Of a DNA stretch of 64,000 nucleotides, positions 36,173 to 45,407 are shown piece after piece. Each line of letters begins with the position of its first letter. The first letter of the stretch is position 1. The translations under genes and the position numbers were made by a program. The notes under the pieces are model-generated. The model was not told the origin of the DNA. It searched no databases and was given only the letters and a program-made list of their open reading frames with translations. This DNA is from Prescottella soli (GTDB lineage: Bacteria; Actinomycetota; Actinomycetes; Mycobacteriales; Mycobacteriaceae): contig NZ_CP157276.1 in the NCBI RefSeq assembly GCF_040024445.1, positions 2,604,001-2,668,000 on the forward strand. Reading direction: 5' to 3'.

Positions 36173-37900
36173 GTGTGCCGACCCGCGAACGATTTGTCCG
36201 GACGCCGATGGCGCCGTAGGGCGGCGGCTCTCGCATCGGCACTCGGGGCGTCGCTGACCGTCGGCGCCCACCCCGCCGAGGCGCGGCCGGCCGACGACCT
36301 CGAGACCGTCTCCGTGCGGCTCCTGACGATCAACGATCTGCACGGCAGCCTCCAACCGCCCCGGGGCGCCCGTGCGCAGATCTCGCGGCCGGACGGGCCG
36401 GCGACCGACGCGGGCGGTGCCGCGTATCTCGCCGCGTACGTGCAGCAGCTGCGCGCCCAGGCGCCGCACTCGCTGCTGTACTCGGCGGGCGACAGCTGGG
36501 GCTCCTCGTCGATCGAGTCCGCGTTGTTTCACGACGAACCGACCGTGGACCTGCTCAATCTGATGGGCGTCGACGCCGCGTCGATCGGCACCCACGAGCT
36601 CGACAACGGGTTCGGCGAGCTGCGCCGCATGCAGACCGGCGGCTGCCACCCCGTGGACGGCTGCCAGTTCGAGTCGGTGTTCGACGGCGCCCAGTTCCCG
36701 CTGCTCGCCGCGAACATGACCTTTCCCGACGGCACCCCGGCCGCCCTGCCGTACGCGGTGGACTACGTCGACGGGATCCCCGTCGGGGTGATCGGCGTGA
36801 TGCCGTCCGACGCGCCGGCCAAGATCGCCGTCGATTCGGTCACCGGTCTGCAGTTCGGCGACGAGCTCGAGGCGATCGACCGCACGGCGGACACACTCGA
36901 CTTCCTCGGCGTCCACGCGATCGTGGTCCTGCTCCACCGCGGCGACACGCAGGCCGCCGGCGGCCCCAATTCGTGCGACCTCGGCGACGGCCCCGCCCGC
37001 ACGATCGCGACGCGGGCAACGCCCAAGGTGGACGCGATCTTCACCGCCGACACCCACACGCAGTTCAACTGCACCGTCGACGATCCCGCCGGCAATCCTC
37101 GGCCGGTGATGCAGGCCGCCTCGCACGGGCGGATCGTCTCGGTCGTGGACATGACCCTCGACCGCACGACCGGCGAGGTGAATCGCGAACGCACCCAGGC
37201 GTTCAACCAGATCGTCACCCACGACATCTCACCGGATCCGGTGGTCGCCGACCTGGTCGCCCGGGCCAGCCGGCAGTCCGACGAGATCGCCCAGCGCCCG
37301 GTGGGCGCCGTCACCGACGACATCACCCGCGAGCCGACGCCGGGGGGCGAGAGCCCGCTCGGCGACCTGATCGCCGACGCGCAGCTCGAGGCGGCCCGCG
37401 GACGCGGCGCGCAGGTCGCGCTCACCAATCCCGGCGGCATCCGCGCGGATCTGCTGTACGACGCCGACGGCACGATCACCTACGGCAACGCCTACCAGGT
37501 CCAGCCGTTCCTCAACTCGCTCGAGGTGCGCACCCTCACCGGGGCGCAGCTGAAAGATGTTCTGGAACAACAGTTCCAGTCCAGAGACGACGGCTCCACC
37601 GCAGAACTGATCCTGGCGCCGTCGGCCTCGCTGACGTATCGCATCGACCGAGGCGCACCGGTCGGGTCCCGCATCGCCGACATCCACGTCGACGGCCGGC
37701 CCGTCGCACCGGACGACGACTACCGGGTGGCGGTGAACAAGTTCCTCGCCGACGGCGGCGACGGTTTCACCGTCCTGCGCGACGGCACCGAACATGCTTC
37801 CGCCGGAAACGATCTCGATGCGCTCACGTCGTATCTGCAGGCCCGCTCCCCCGTCGCGCCGCCCGCGGCGGACCGCATCACGATCGCGGGATCGAACTGA
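36173..37900 (+). CDS. Secreted 5'-nucleotidase / metallophosphoesterase
   Basis: A 575-residue periplasmic-type 5'-nucleotidase. The N-terminus (R-R-W-R-R-R then a hydrophobic stretch ending A-E-A) is a signal peptide, possibly Tat-like. The metallophosphatase domain has T-I-N-D-L-H-G (52-58), S-A-G-D-S-W and G-T-H-E-L-D (usual GNHE with Asn replaced by Thr), then H-R-G-D and A-D-T-H-T-Q (usual GHxH with Gly-His changed). The C-terminal 5'-nucleotidase domain (about 385-560) keeps N-P-G-G-I-R and G-G-D-G-F. Two core metal-site substitutions may affect activity. GTG start. Confidence 0.88.
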   Translation: MCRPANDLSGRRWRRRAAALASALGASLTVGAHPAEARPADDLETVSVRLLTINDLHGSLQPPRGARAQISRPDGPATDAGGAAYLAAYVQQLRAQAPHSLLYSAGDSWGSSSIESALFHDEPTVDLLNLMGVDAASIGTHELDNGFGELRRMQTGGCHPVDGCQFESVFDGAQFPLLAANMTFPDGTPAALPYAVDYVDGIPVGVIGVMPSDAPAKIAVDSVTGLQFGDELEAIDRTADTLDFLGVHAIVVLLHRGDTQAAGGPNSCDLGDGPARTIATRATPKVDAIFTADTHTQFNCTVDDPAGNPRPVMQAASHGRIVSVVDMTLDRTTGEVNRERTQAFNQIVTHDISPDPVVADLVARASRQSDEIAQRPVGAVTDDITREPTPGGESPLGDLIADAQLEAARGRGAQVALTNPGGIRADLLYDADGTITYGNAYQVQPFLNSLEVRTLTGAQLKDVLEQQFQSRDDGSTAELILAPSASLTYRIDRGAPVGSRIADIHVDGRPVAPDDDYRVAVNKFLADGGDGFTVLRDGTEHASAGNDLDALTSYLQARSPVAPPAADRITIAGSN

Positions 37901-38100
37901 CGCGATTCGGTCAGGCCGACGCCAGTGGGTCCGCTGCTCGATCCACGTGCGCATCTGGTCGACGCTGTTCTGCAGGGTCTCGGCGGTGAGGCCGTCACTG
38001 GTCGGCACGTTTCGGGGCCGCGCAGCCGTCGCGCATTGCCAGAAACCTGCCAGACGCACCCAACCGGACATTCAGGTTCACGAGACACCGTTCGGAACCG

Positions 38101-38137
38101 GCTGTGGGGCTGCACACATGGTGTGCAGCCCCACAGC
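38101..38137. terminator. Bidirectional terminator between 5'-nucleotidase and GDPD genes
   Basis: A perfect 17-bp stem (38101-38117 with 38121-38137) and 3-nt loop. It lies between convergent genes and can serve both. The 200 bp between it and the 5'-nucleotidase stop holds a minus-strand frame with T-A-E-T-L-Q-N-S-V-D-Q-M that I cannot assign. Confidence 0.85.
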
Positions 38138-38182
38138 TCGTGGTGCGCCACCGACGGCGTCGATACCGAAGTACCGAGAGAT

Positions 38183-38938
38183 TCAGACCTGTCGTGCGAG
38201 CCGACGCGCCTCCACCAGCCACTCGCATCCGGCACGCGGGTCGTCGACGGTTCCGCTCACCAGGCCCCACTCGAGTCCGCGCCGCACGTCGTCGAGGCTG
38301 CGGACCGGCCACGCCCCCACCTCGTAGCCCGAATCCTGCAGCCGCCGGACAATGTCGACGCTCAGTCCCTCCCAGCCGCTGTAGAACGCGGACGCTCCGG
38401 TCGAGGCGAGTACGGCCTCGATCCCATCCGGGTGTCGCCCGGTGTCGGGGTAGCCGAGCGTGATGAGCCCGCGGCGCACGTCCGGGGCGAGTTCCTGCAG
38501 CCGGCGCAGCGCCTCCGGCAGGAAACTGGTGAATCGGATGCGCCGCGCGTCGTCGGGGCGACCCGCGACGATCCGGGCCACCTCGGGGACGGCCTCGACG
38601 GCCTTGATCTCCACCTGAAGGGCGACGCACGTGACGTCGAGCGCCTCCTCGAACGTCGGAACACGCTCTCCCGCACCGACGTCCACGCCGCTGATCCGAT
38701 CGTACGACAGGTCCGCGACGGGCCCGAGCCCACGACCCGAGTCGGCGGCGGCCCGACGGTCCAGCGTCGCGTCGTGCAGGACGATCGCGACCCCGTCCGC
38801 GGAGAGGCGGACGTCGAACTCGAGCTCGTGCACGCCGATAGCCTCCGCGAGCCGGAACGAGGCGAGTGTGTTCTCGGGCGACTCGGCCATCGCGCCGCGG
38901 TGCCCGACGACGGCATACGTGACAGGCAACGGGCTCAT
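38183..38938 (-). CDS. Cytoplasmic glycerophosphodiester phosphodiesterase
   Basis: A 251-residue GDPD without a signal peptide. Catalytic features: G-H-R-G-A (12-16), E-N-T near 23-25, the metal pair E-F-D at about 40-42 and L-H-D at about 54-56. The C-terminal W-P-V-R-S replaces the usual W-T-V-N. It is last in the ugpA-ugpE-ugpB-gdpd run, overlapping the binding-protein stop by one base. The layout matches Ugp systems that import glycerophosphodiesters and cleave them inside. Confidence 0.9.
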   Translation of the reverse strand: MSPLPVTYAVVGHRGAMAESPENTLASFRLAEAIGVHELEFDVRLSADGVAIVLHDATLDRRAAADSGRGLGPVADLSYDRISGVDVGAGERVPTFEEALDVTCVALQVEIKAVEAVPEVARIVAGRPDDARRIRFTSFLPEALRRLQELAPDVRRGLITLGYPDTGRHPDGIEAVLASTGASAFYSGWEGLSVDIVRRLQDSGYEVGAWPVRSLDDVRRGLEWGLVSGTVDDPRAGCEWLVEARRLARQV

Positions 38939-40311
38939 CAGGCCACCAGCTCCTCGTACTGGGCACGGATGGCGTCGGTGTCCTTGCGGATCACCTTCGC
39001 GGCCGCCGACAGCACGGCGGCCGGGTCGGCGTTCTCGGTGTAGAGCTTCTGCATCGCGCCACGGACCTCGATGATGGTCGAGGACACGTAGCGGCGGACG
39101 GCGTCGGGCTGGCGCGCGATGTCGAGCTGCTTCACCGCCAGGCCGTAGCTGGGGTTCTCCGCGATCCGCGCGGTGACCGCCGCCGATGCCGTCGCACCGG
39201 GTGTCGCCGGCAGGTAGCCGGTGTCGACGGCCCAGTCACCGGCCTGTCGGTCCTGCGCCAGGAACTCGATCAGCTTGGCGGCCGCCGCCTTTCGTTCGGG
39301 ATCGGCGTTCTTCATGATCGACAGCCCGGCGCCACCGGTCGGGACGCCGGTGTCCTTCGCGGTGGGCAGGAAGCCGGCACCGACCTCGAAGTCGGAGCCC
39401 TTCGTCAGGCCGGTGAGCACGCCGGTGGAGTTGGTGATGGTCGCGACCAGGCCATTGCTGAAGTCGGTCACGAAATCCTGTGCCAGATAACCACTCTTGT
39501 CGTCGTTGATCACCGCGCGGTCGAACGCGGCGGCCGCGATCGCCTCCGGCGCGTCGAGCGTCACGTCCAGCCCCTGCGACATCGCGCCGCCGTAGTTCCA
39601 CAGCAGGCCCTGGAAGTACCAGTCGTCGGCGCCCGTGTACGCGCGCATCGCGACCTTGTTGCCGCGGTAGGTCCTGCCGGTGACCTTCCGACCCCAGTCG
39701 CGGAACTCGTCCCACGTCTGCGGCGCCCGGTCGGGCAGGCCGGCGTCGGCGAAGATCTGCTTGTTGTAGTAGAACAGCGGCGTCGAGCGCCCGAACGGCA
39801 CCCAGTACGACGACCCGCGGACGACGCCCTCTGCGAACAGACGCCGGTGGTAGGTGTCCGCGTTCCAGCTGTCGGTGAAGTATCCGTCGAGCGGTTCGAT
39901 CATGCTGGAGAGGAAGAACTTGTTCCACGACACGTCGGAGAAGACCGCGATCTCGGGGATCTGACGGGCCTGCAGTGCGGCCGCCAGTTTCTCGGTGACA
40001 CCGTCGTAGCCCTTGAACTGCTGCACCTCGGCGTAGATGTCGGACTGCGACTCGTTGAAGCGCGTGACCAGTCCGGTGAAGGCGTCGTGGTTGGTGCCCG
40101 ACCACGGACTCCACACGACGACGTTGGTGCGGCCCTTGAACTGGGCCGGGGGTGCGACGTCGGGCTGGGAGTAGCCGCCGGACGTGGCGCCGCTCGGCGA
40201 GCCGCAGGCCGACAGGATCGGCACCGCCGCTGCGGTCATCCCGGCCAACGCGAGGAAGCGACGGCGGTTGAGTGCCGGAGTCGGGGCTCCGGCACGCGAG
40301 AATGCGGACAT
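38938..40311 (-). CDS. ABC transporter substrate-binding lipoprotein (UgpB-like)
   Basis: A 457-residue family-1 extracellular binding protein. The signal has a twin-arginine-like R-R-R-F-L at 16-20 and a lipobox L-S-A-C with Cys36, so it is a lipid-anchored, possibly Tat-exported protein. The SBP_bac_1 core shows V-V-W-S-P-W-S-G near 69 and Q-F-K-G-Y-D-G, the latter typical of glycerol-phosphate/glycerophosphodiester binders. It is encoded with two permeases and a GDPD; the ATPase gene is separate at 44114-45196. Confidence 0.9.
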   Translation of the reverse strand: MSAFSRAGAPTPALNRRRFLALAGMTAAAVPILSACGSPSGATSGGYSQPDVAPPAQFKGRTNVVVWSPWSGTNHDAFTGLVTRFNESQSDIYAEVQQFKGYDGVTEKLAAALQARQIPEIAVFSDVSWNKFFLSSMIEPLDGYFTDSWNADTYHRRLFAEGVVRGSSYWVPFGRSTPLFYYNKQIFADAGLPDRAPQTWDEFRDWGRKVTGRTYRGNKVAMRAYTGADDWYFQGLLWNYGGAMSQGLDVTLDAPEAIAAAAFDRAVINDDKSGYLAQDFVTDFSNGLVATITNSTGVLTGLTKGSDFEVGAGFLPTAKDTGVPTGGAGLSIMKNADPERKAAAAKLIEFLAQDRQAGDWAVDTGYLPATPGATASAAVTARIAENPSYGLAVKQLDIARQPDAVRRYVSSTIIEVRGAMQKLYTENADPAAVLSAAAKVIRKDTDAIRAQYEELVA

Positions 40312-40354
40312 GAGGGATCTCCTCGGTTCGTGAAAGTGGTTGCGGGGAGCGGAT

Positions 40355-41221
40355 TCAGTTCTTGGTGGCGGCGCCGGCGAGGCCGGCGATGATGTACCGC
40401 TGGGCGAACAGGAAGAGCAGGAGCATCGGCAGGACCACCAGCACGGTGCCGGCCATGATCGGGCCCCACTGGTCGATGCCCTCGGTCTCCTTGAGGAACA
40501 TCAATCCGATGGGGAGCGTGCGCATCTGAAGCGAGTTGGTGACGAGCAGCGGCCAGATGAAGTCGTTCCACTCGTCGATCACCGCGATGAGCGCGACAGT
40601 GACGACGGCAGGCTTGGCCATCGGAAGCACGAACCGCGTCAGCCGGCGCAGGTGTCCGCAGCCGTCGAGTTGCGCGGCCTCGAGCACCTCCTTGGGCAGG
40701 GCCAGGAAGTGTTGCCGCAGCAAGAACGTTCCGAAGGCACTCGCCAGCCCCGGCAGGAAGATGCCGGCGTACGTGTTGATCAGCCCGAGATTACCGATGG
40801 TGATGTAGTTGATGAGCAGTGTGACGTGCCCGGGCACCATGAGCGCACCGAGCACCGCCAGGAAGATCACGCGTTTGAACGGGAAACGCAGGAACGCGAA
40901 TGCGTAGGCGCTGAACACCGCGAGGACCACCTTGAGGGTCGCACCGACCGCGGTGACGATCACCGAGTTGAGAAAGAACTGCCCGAACGGAACGGTTTCC
41001 CACGCCCGCCGGAAGTGGTCGAGCACTAGTTCGGACGGAATCCACTGCAGCGGCCACCGGTAGATCTCGTCCTCGGGTTTGAACGCGGAACTGAGCATCC
41101 AGTAGAACGGGACCAGGAACAGCAGGCCGACGACGATCAGCACCAGCAGCGCCGGGAGTTTACGGATCCGACGCTTGGTGACGGTGTCATTGCGCCGTAC
41201 GGCGGTGGTCGAGGCGGCCAT
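40355..41221 (-). CDS. ABC transporter permease (UgpE-like)
   Basis: A 288-residue inner-membrane permease with six helices. The EAA loop (E-A-A-Q-L-D-G-C-G, about residues 180-200) contacts the ATPase. It follows the UgpA-like gene with its ATG overlapping the upstream stop and precedes the binding-protein gene. The frame can be extended upstream, but the coupled ATG at 41221 is the natural start. Confidence 0.9.
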   Translation of the reverse strand: MAASTTAVRRNDTVTKRRIRKLPALLVLIVVGLLFLVPFYWMLSSAFKPEDEIYRWPLQWIPSELVLDHFRRAWETVPFGQFFLNSVIVTAVGATLKVVLAVFSAYAFAFLRFPFKRVIFLAVLGALMVPGHVTLLINYITIGNLGLINTYAGIFLPGLASAFGTFLLRQHFLALPKEVLEAAQLDGCGHLRRLTRFVLPMAKPAVVTVALIAVIDEWNDFIWPLLVTNSLQMRTLPIGLMFLKETEGIDQWGPIMAGTVLVVLPMLLLFLFAQRYIIAGLAGAATKN

Positions 41222-42204
41222 CAGTAGTGCACCTTCTTCTCGACGTACCGCATCTGGACCGCCGTGACGATCAGCAGCAGCACGAACATGATCATGGCGC
41301 CGGCCGCGGCGGTGCCGGCCTTGAACTGCATGAATCCCTGCGAGTAGACGAACCAGCTGAGCGTCGTCGTGGCCTCGGCGGGTCCACCGCTCGTCATCAT
41401 CGCGATCAGGTCGAACGACTGGAACGCACCGATGACCTGGGTGACCGCCAGGAAGAACGTGGTCGGCGAGAGCAGCGGGAAGACGATGTGTCGGAACGTC
41501 TTCCACCTCCCCGCCCCGTCCAGCCGTGCAGCCTCGAGAACGTCACCGGGAAGCGACTGCAGCGCAGCGAGATACACGATCGCAACGAAGCCGACTCCCT
41601 TCCACACCGCGACGATGATCAACGCGGGCAGGGCCCACCGGCTCGACGTCGTCCAGTGCGGGGAGTCCATTCCCAGCGCGGAGAACACCACCCGCGACAG
41701 TCCGTAGTTCGGGTCGAACAGGAACAGCCACACCGCAGCGACGGCCGCACCGGAAAGGATGTGCGGGGAGAACGCCAACGCCGAGACAGCCCTGCGGCCG
41801 GGTACTTTCGCAGCGAACAGCAAGGCCAATGCGAGCCCGCCGACCAGGCTGATGCCGACCACCGCGACGACCCACACCGCGGTGATCCGCAGCACCCGCA
41901 GGAACGACGGATCGGTGAACAGCGTCGCGTAGTTGTCGAGGCCGACGAACGTCGGTTGCGGGGCAATCATGTCCCACCTCGTGAGGCTGAGGTAGGCGTT
42001 GCCGATCACGGGCCAGTAGGCGAACACTGCAATGAGCGCCAGATTCGGGAGCGCGAACAATGCGAAGAGCAGGTACTCGCGCCGGCGCCGACGGGCGCGG
42101 CCGCCGCGCCGACGCGCGGACGGCGCGGGATCCCGCTCGGGGCGAGGCCCGGACGGCGATGTCATCGTCGGCGCGGGGCGCTGGACTGTCAGGGACACGG
42201 CCAC
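41221..42204 (-). CDS. ABC transporter permease (UgpA-like)
   Basis: A 327-residue permease. A cytoplasmic Arg-rich tail (about 25-42) precedes six transmembrane helices. W-D-M-I-A-P-Q-P-T-F-V-G-L-D-N-Y near residue 76 and the EAA loop E-A-A-R-L-D-G-A-G near 222 are characteristic of carbohydrate/glycerol-phosphate importers. First gene of the uptake operon, divergent from the DeoR regulator. Confidence 0.9.
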   Translation of the reverse strand: MAVSLTVQRPAPTMTSPSGPRPERDPAPSARRRGGRARRRRREYLLFALFALPNLALIAVFAYWPVIGNAYLSLTRWDMIAPQPTFVGLDNYATLFTDPSFLRVLRITAVWVVAVVGISLVGGLALALLFAAKVPGRRAVSALAFSPHILSGAAVAAVWLFLFDPNYGLSRVVFSALGMDSPHWTTSSRWALPALIIVAVWKGVGFVAIVYLAALQSLPGDVLEAARLDGAGRWKTFRHIVFPLLSPTTFFLAVTQVIGAFQSFDLIAMMTSGGPAEATTTLSWFVYSQGFMQFKAGTAAAGAMIMFVLLLIVTAVQMRYVEKKVHY

Positions 42205-42510
42205 GGACCTTTCCTGGATATCACTCGGGTGTTATCAACGAGCTCGGCCAGGGGTGATGTTCGCACTCGATGATGGGACGGTCAAAAGCACCTCCCGCAC
42301 CCGATTCGGTCGCTCTACGGCCGAACGGAAGCGTCCGAAATAGCTTTCTTCCAGCATGTTTCGATCACGCACCGACCTGCGAGTCGAGCGAAGATCGCTC
42401 CTGGTTCGACGACAGTCGGGCAAAGCTTCGTGCCGAGTTCACTACCCGTTAATCACACTCACGTTGATATATATACGGGTGGTCCCCGACAGCAGGAGTG
42501 AGGACGGTTC
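42205..42510. promoter_or_regulatory. Divergent promoter region of the Ugp-like operon and DeoR gene
   Basis: About 306 bp, AT-richer toward the right. GAGCGA-N3-TCGCTC at 42386-42400 is a perfect 6-3-6 dyad and a candidate DeoR operator. TATATAT at 42468-42474 is a likely -10 region for the DeoR gene. GTGAGGAC precedes the DeoR ATG. No gene is seen inside. Confidence 0.45.
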
Positions 42511-43338
42511 ATGGTGCAGCGATCTATCAGCGACTCCCGCCAGGAGCGGCTGGATGCGATCCTCGAATACCTTCTTGCGGAAGGGGATGCGTCGGCGCAG
42601 AGCCTCGCCGGCCGGTTCGGAGTTTCACTCATGACCGCGCACCGGGACCTCGACGAACTCCAACGTCGCGGCATCGTGCGGAAGTTCCGCGGCGGAGTGA
42701 GCGTCCAGCGCACGAGTACCTACGAGATCGCCGCAACACTACGGCGGCTGGTGGCGGTTCCACAGAAGCGCGCCATCGCCGCGGCGGCGTACCGCCTGGT
42801 GGAGCCCGGACAGTCTGTGCTGCTGGACGATTCGACGACCGCGGCGACTGCGTTGGACCATCTGCTGAAGGTCGAGGGCCTGCACATCGTGACGAACTAC
42901 CTGCCGGCGATGTCCCGTATCGCCACCGACGGACGCATCGCGCTCACGGCGATCGGCGGCACGTACGACATCGGTCACGAATCCTTCCTCGGGGTCGCCG
43001 CCGCGTCCGCAATCCGCGGCATGAGAGTGGACACGGTGTTCTTCTCGACGTCGAGTGCCGACATCGCCGGCACCTACCACCAGGAGGAGTCGATCGTCGC
43101 GGTCAAGACCGAGATGATCCGCTCGGCCCGCCGACGGGTGCTGCTGATGGACTCGAGCAAGCTGGGCGGGACGTCGCTGCACCTGGTGTCGGACTGGTCC
43201 GCGATCGACGACCTGATCACCGATACCGCCGCACCTGCCGAGCTGCTCGACACGCTACGGTCCCGAGGCGTGGCCGTCACGGTGGTCGACCCGGACGAGA
43301 CCGTCCACCAACCGCATTCATCGGACGAGGAGAAGTAG
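42511..43338 (+). CDS. DeoR/GlpR-family regulator
   Basis: A 275-residue repressor. The DeoR HTH (about 8-62) shows R-L-D-A-I-L-E-Y-L, S-A-Q-S-L-A-G-R-F-G-V-S-L-M-T-A-H-R-D-L-D-E-L and R-K-F-R-G-G. The sugar-phosphate sensor domain follows, with D-S-T-T-A near 107 and T-N-Y near 129. GlpR-type members respond to glycerol-3-phosphate. Divergent from the Ugp-like operon and overlapping the HAD gene by one base, so it probably controls both. Confidence 0.9.
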   Translation: MVQRSISDSRQERLDAILEYLLAEGDASAQSLAGRFGVSLMTAHRDLDELQRRGIVRKFRGGVSVQRTSTYEIAATLRRLVAVPQKRAIAAAAYRLVEPGQSVLLDDSTTAATALDHLLKVEGLHIVTNYLPAMSRIATDGRIALTAIGGTYDIGHESFLGVAAASAIRGMRVDTVFFSTSSADIAGTYHQEESIVAVKTEMIRSARRRVLLMDSSKLGGTSLHLVSDWSAIDDLITDTAAPAELLDTLRSRGVAVTVVDPDETVHQPHSSDEEK

Positions 43339-44018
43339 TGATCGAGCTCGATACCGCCGTGCAGGCGGTGCTGTGGGACATGGACGGCACACTCGTGGAC
43401 ACCGAACCGTACTGGTTCCGAGCCGAAACCGACCTGCTCGCGGCGCACGGGGTGCCGTGGAATCACGAGCAGGCCGCCGCGCTGGTCGGGAACGCGCTGC
43501 CGGACTCAGCGGCGGTGATCCGGGGCGCCGGGGTGGACCTGGGGATCCGGGAGATCATCGACACGCTGCTCGAGTCGGTGATCGCCCAGGTGCGTGCCGA
43601 GGTCCCGTGGCGACCGGGGGCCCGCGAGCTTCTCGCCGACCTCCGCAACGCCGGAATCCCCTGCGCGATGGTGACGATGAGCGAGCGCCCACTGGCCACC
43701 GAGATCGCGCGGCGGCTGCCCGAGGGGACGTTCGAGTTCCTGGTGACCGGCGACATGGTCAGCCGCGGCAAGCCGCACCCGGAGCCGTATCTGCTTGCGG
43801 TCGAGAAACTCCGTGAGACACGGGATTCGCTCGTGCACGACCGTGTGGTCGCGATCGAGGATTCGCTGCCCGGTCTGGCCTCGGCCCGCGCGTCCGGTGT
43901 CGTCGCGCTCGGTGTGCCGAACATCGTTGCGCTACCCGACAATCCGGGTCACACGCTGTGGCCCACGCTGGAGGGGCGGACGGCCGCACACCTGCACGAG
44001 CTGGTGCGCGGACGCTAG
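43338..44018 (+). CDS. HAD-superfamily phosphatase (beta-PGM/GPP type)
   Basis: A 226-residue HAD phosphatase. Motif I D-M-D-G-T has nucleophile Asp14 and acid Asp16, motif II T-M-S-E near 113, the Lys in S-R-G-K-P-H-P-E-P, and motif III E-D-S-L-P-G. The four-helix cap follows motif I, as in phosphoglycolate, glycerol-phosphate or beta-phosphoglucomutase-like enzymes. In this operon a role on glycerol-phosphate or another imported phosphoester is likely but inferred. GTG start overlaps the regulator stop. Confidence 0.88.
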   Translation: MIELDTAVQAVLWDMDGTLVDTEPYWFRAETDLLAAHGVPWNHEQAAALVGNALPDSAAVIRGAGVDLGIREIIDTLLESVIAQVRAEVPWRPGARELLADLRNAGIPCAMVTMSERPLATEIARRLPEGTFEFLVTGDMVSRGKPHPEPYLLAVEKLRETRDSLVHDRVVAIEDSLPGLASARASGVVALGVPNIVALPDNPGHTLWPTLEGRTAAHLHELVRGR

Positions 44019-44023
44019 CGCGT

Positions 44024-44101
44024 GCCGGCCTGAGCGCCCACTACCCGCCGTGAAATGCGGTTTTCCGCCGCACCCGACCAGGAATGGGCGCTCAGGCCGG
44101 C
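44024..44101. repeat. 17-bp inverted repeat with a 44-nt spacer between convergent genes
   Basis: Left arm 44024-44040 and right arm 44085-44101 are perfectly complementary. The spacer holds a smaller GC-rich hairpin around a TTTT loop (about 44057-44071). It may act as a bidirectional terminator for the convergent HAD and UgpC genes, but the long loop is unusual for that. Confidence 0.6.
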
Positions 44102-44113
44102 CCCGCCGCCGGG

Positions 44114-45196
44114 TCAGGCGCTCAGCCGCAGCCCGGTGGCGTGGTCGAAGACGTGCAGGGTGTCCGGGTCGAAACTCACCCGGACACAGGTGCCGATCGG
44201 CACCGACCGGTGTCCCTCGGTCCGGACGGTCAGGGCGTGGCGGGCACCGTCGACGGCTACGTGGCCGTACAGGTACGCGTCCGCACCGAGTTCCTCCACC
44301 ACGTCCACCCGCATCTCGACGCCTTCGCCGGCACCGCACAGCCGCAGAGCCTCGGGCCGCACGCCGACCGTGACGGCTCCTCCGTCCACCGCGTCGACGA
44401 CGTCCCGGGCGATCGGGACGGTGACATCGGCGAGGCGGGCACCGCCATCGACGACAGGGAGGTCGATCAAACTCATTGCGGGCGAACCGATGAACCCGGC
44501 TACGAAGCGGTTTGCCGGGCGCAGGTACAGGTTTCGTGGGGTGTCCACCTGCTGCAGGACGCCACCCTCGAGCACCGCGACCCGGTCGCCCATCGTCATC
44601 GCCTCCACCTGGTCGTGCGTGACGTAGAGCGTGGTGACACCGAGTCGCCGGGTGAGCCGGGCGATCTGGTTGCGGGTCTGCACGCGCAGCTTCGCGTCGA
44701 GGTTCGACAGCGGCTCGTCCATCAGAAACACCTGCGGCTGCCGCACGATCGCCCGCCCCATCGCCACGCGCTGCCGCTGGCCACCGGACAGCGCCTTCGG
44801 CTTGCGGTCCAGGTACGGCTCGAGGTCGAGCATCTTCGCCGCCTCCTGCACGCGGCGCTTGATCTCGTCCTTGGGTGTCTTGGCGATCTTCAGCGCGAAG
44901 CCCATGTTCTCCGCGACCGACATGTGCGGGTACAGCGCGTAGTTCTGGAACACCATCGCGATGTCCCGGTCCTTGGCGTCCACATCGGTGACATCGCGGT
45001 CGCCGATCAGCAGGCGCCCGTCGTCGACGTCCTCGAGTCCGGCGAGCATGCGCAGCGATGTCGTCTTGCCGCAGCCGGAAGGCCCTACGAGAACGAGGAA
45101 TTCGCCGTCCGCAATGTCGAGGTCGAGTGTGTCGACGGCGGGCCGGTCGGCTCCCGGGTAGCGGCGGGTGATGCCGTCGAAGGTGACGGTGGCCAT
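44114..45196 (-). CDS. ugpC: ABC transporter ATP-binding protein (UgpC/MalK type)
   Basis: A 360-residue importer ATPase. Walker A G-P-S-G-C-G-K-T at 38-45, Q-loop V-F-Q-N near 82-85, signature L-S-G-G-Q at 136-140, Walker B L-M-D-E-P at 158-162, and H-loop T-H-D. After about residue 235 comes the MalK/UgpC-type C-terminal regulatory (TOBE) domain. It completes the Ugp-like permease encoded at 38.9-42.2 kb although on a separate transcript; such ATPases may also serve other sugar importers. Confidence 0.93.
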   Translation of the reverse strand: MATVTFDGITRRYPGADRPAVDTLDLDIADGEFLVLVGPSGCGKTTSLRMLAGLEDVDDGRLLIGDRDVTDVDAKDRDIAMVFQNYALYPHMSVAENMGFALKIAKTPKDEIKRRVQEAAKMLDLEPYLDRKPKALSGGQRQRVAMGRAIVRQPQVFLMDEPLSNLDAKLRVQTRNQIARLTRRLGVTTLYVTHDQVEAMTMGDRVAVLEGGVLQQVDTPRNLYLRPANRFVAGFIGSPAMSLIDLPVVDGGARLADVTVPIARDVVDAVDGGAVTVGVRPEALRLCGAGEGVEMRVDVVEELGADAYLYGHVAVDGARHALTVRTEGHRSVPIGTCVRVSFDPDTLHVFDHATGLRLSA

Positions 45197-45407
45197 GAGG
45201 GTGTCCTTTCACGGGCAGGAACGTGCCCGACGATCCGTGATGAAGGGGCGAAATGCCCGTCCGCCATTGCAGCGCGTCGAGGTGAACGACACGCGGTTTG
45301 GGAGGGACACTGGAACGAACGCCGGGCGTCCTCGTCGACACCGATGAGTTTCGGAGGGTTCGGCGGTCTGCATCACCGAGAAGTTCGTCGAGACGAAGGA
45401 GAAGCCC

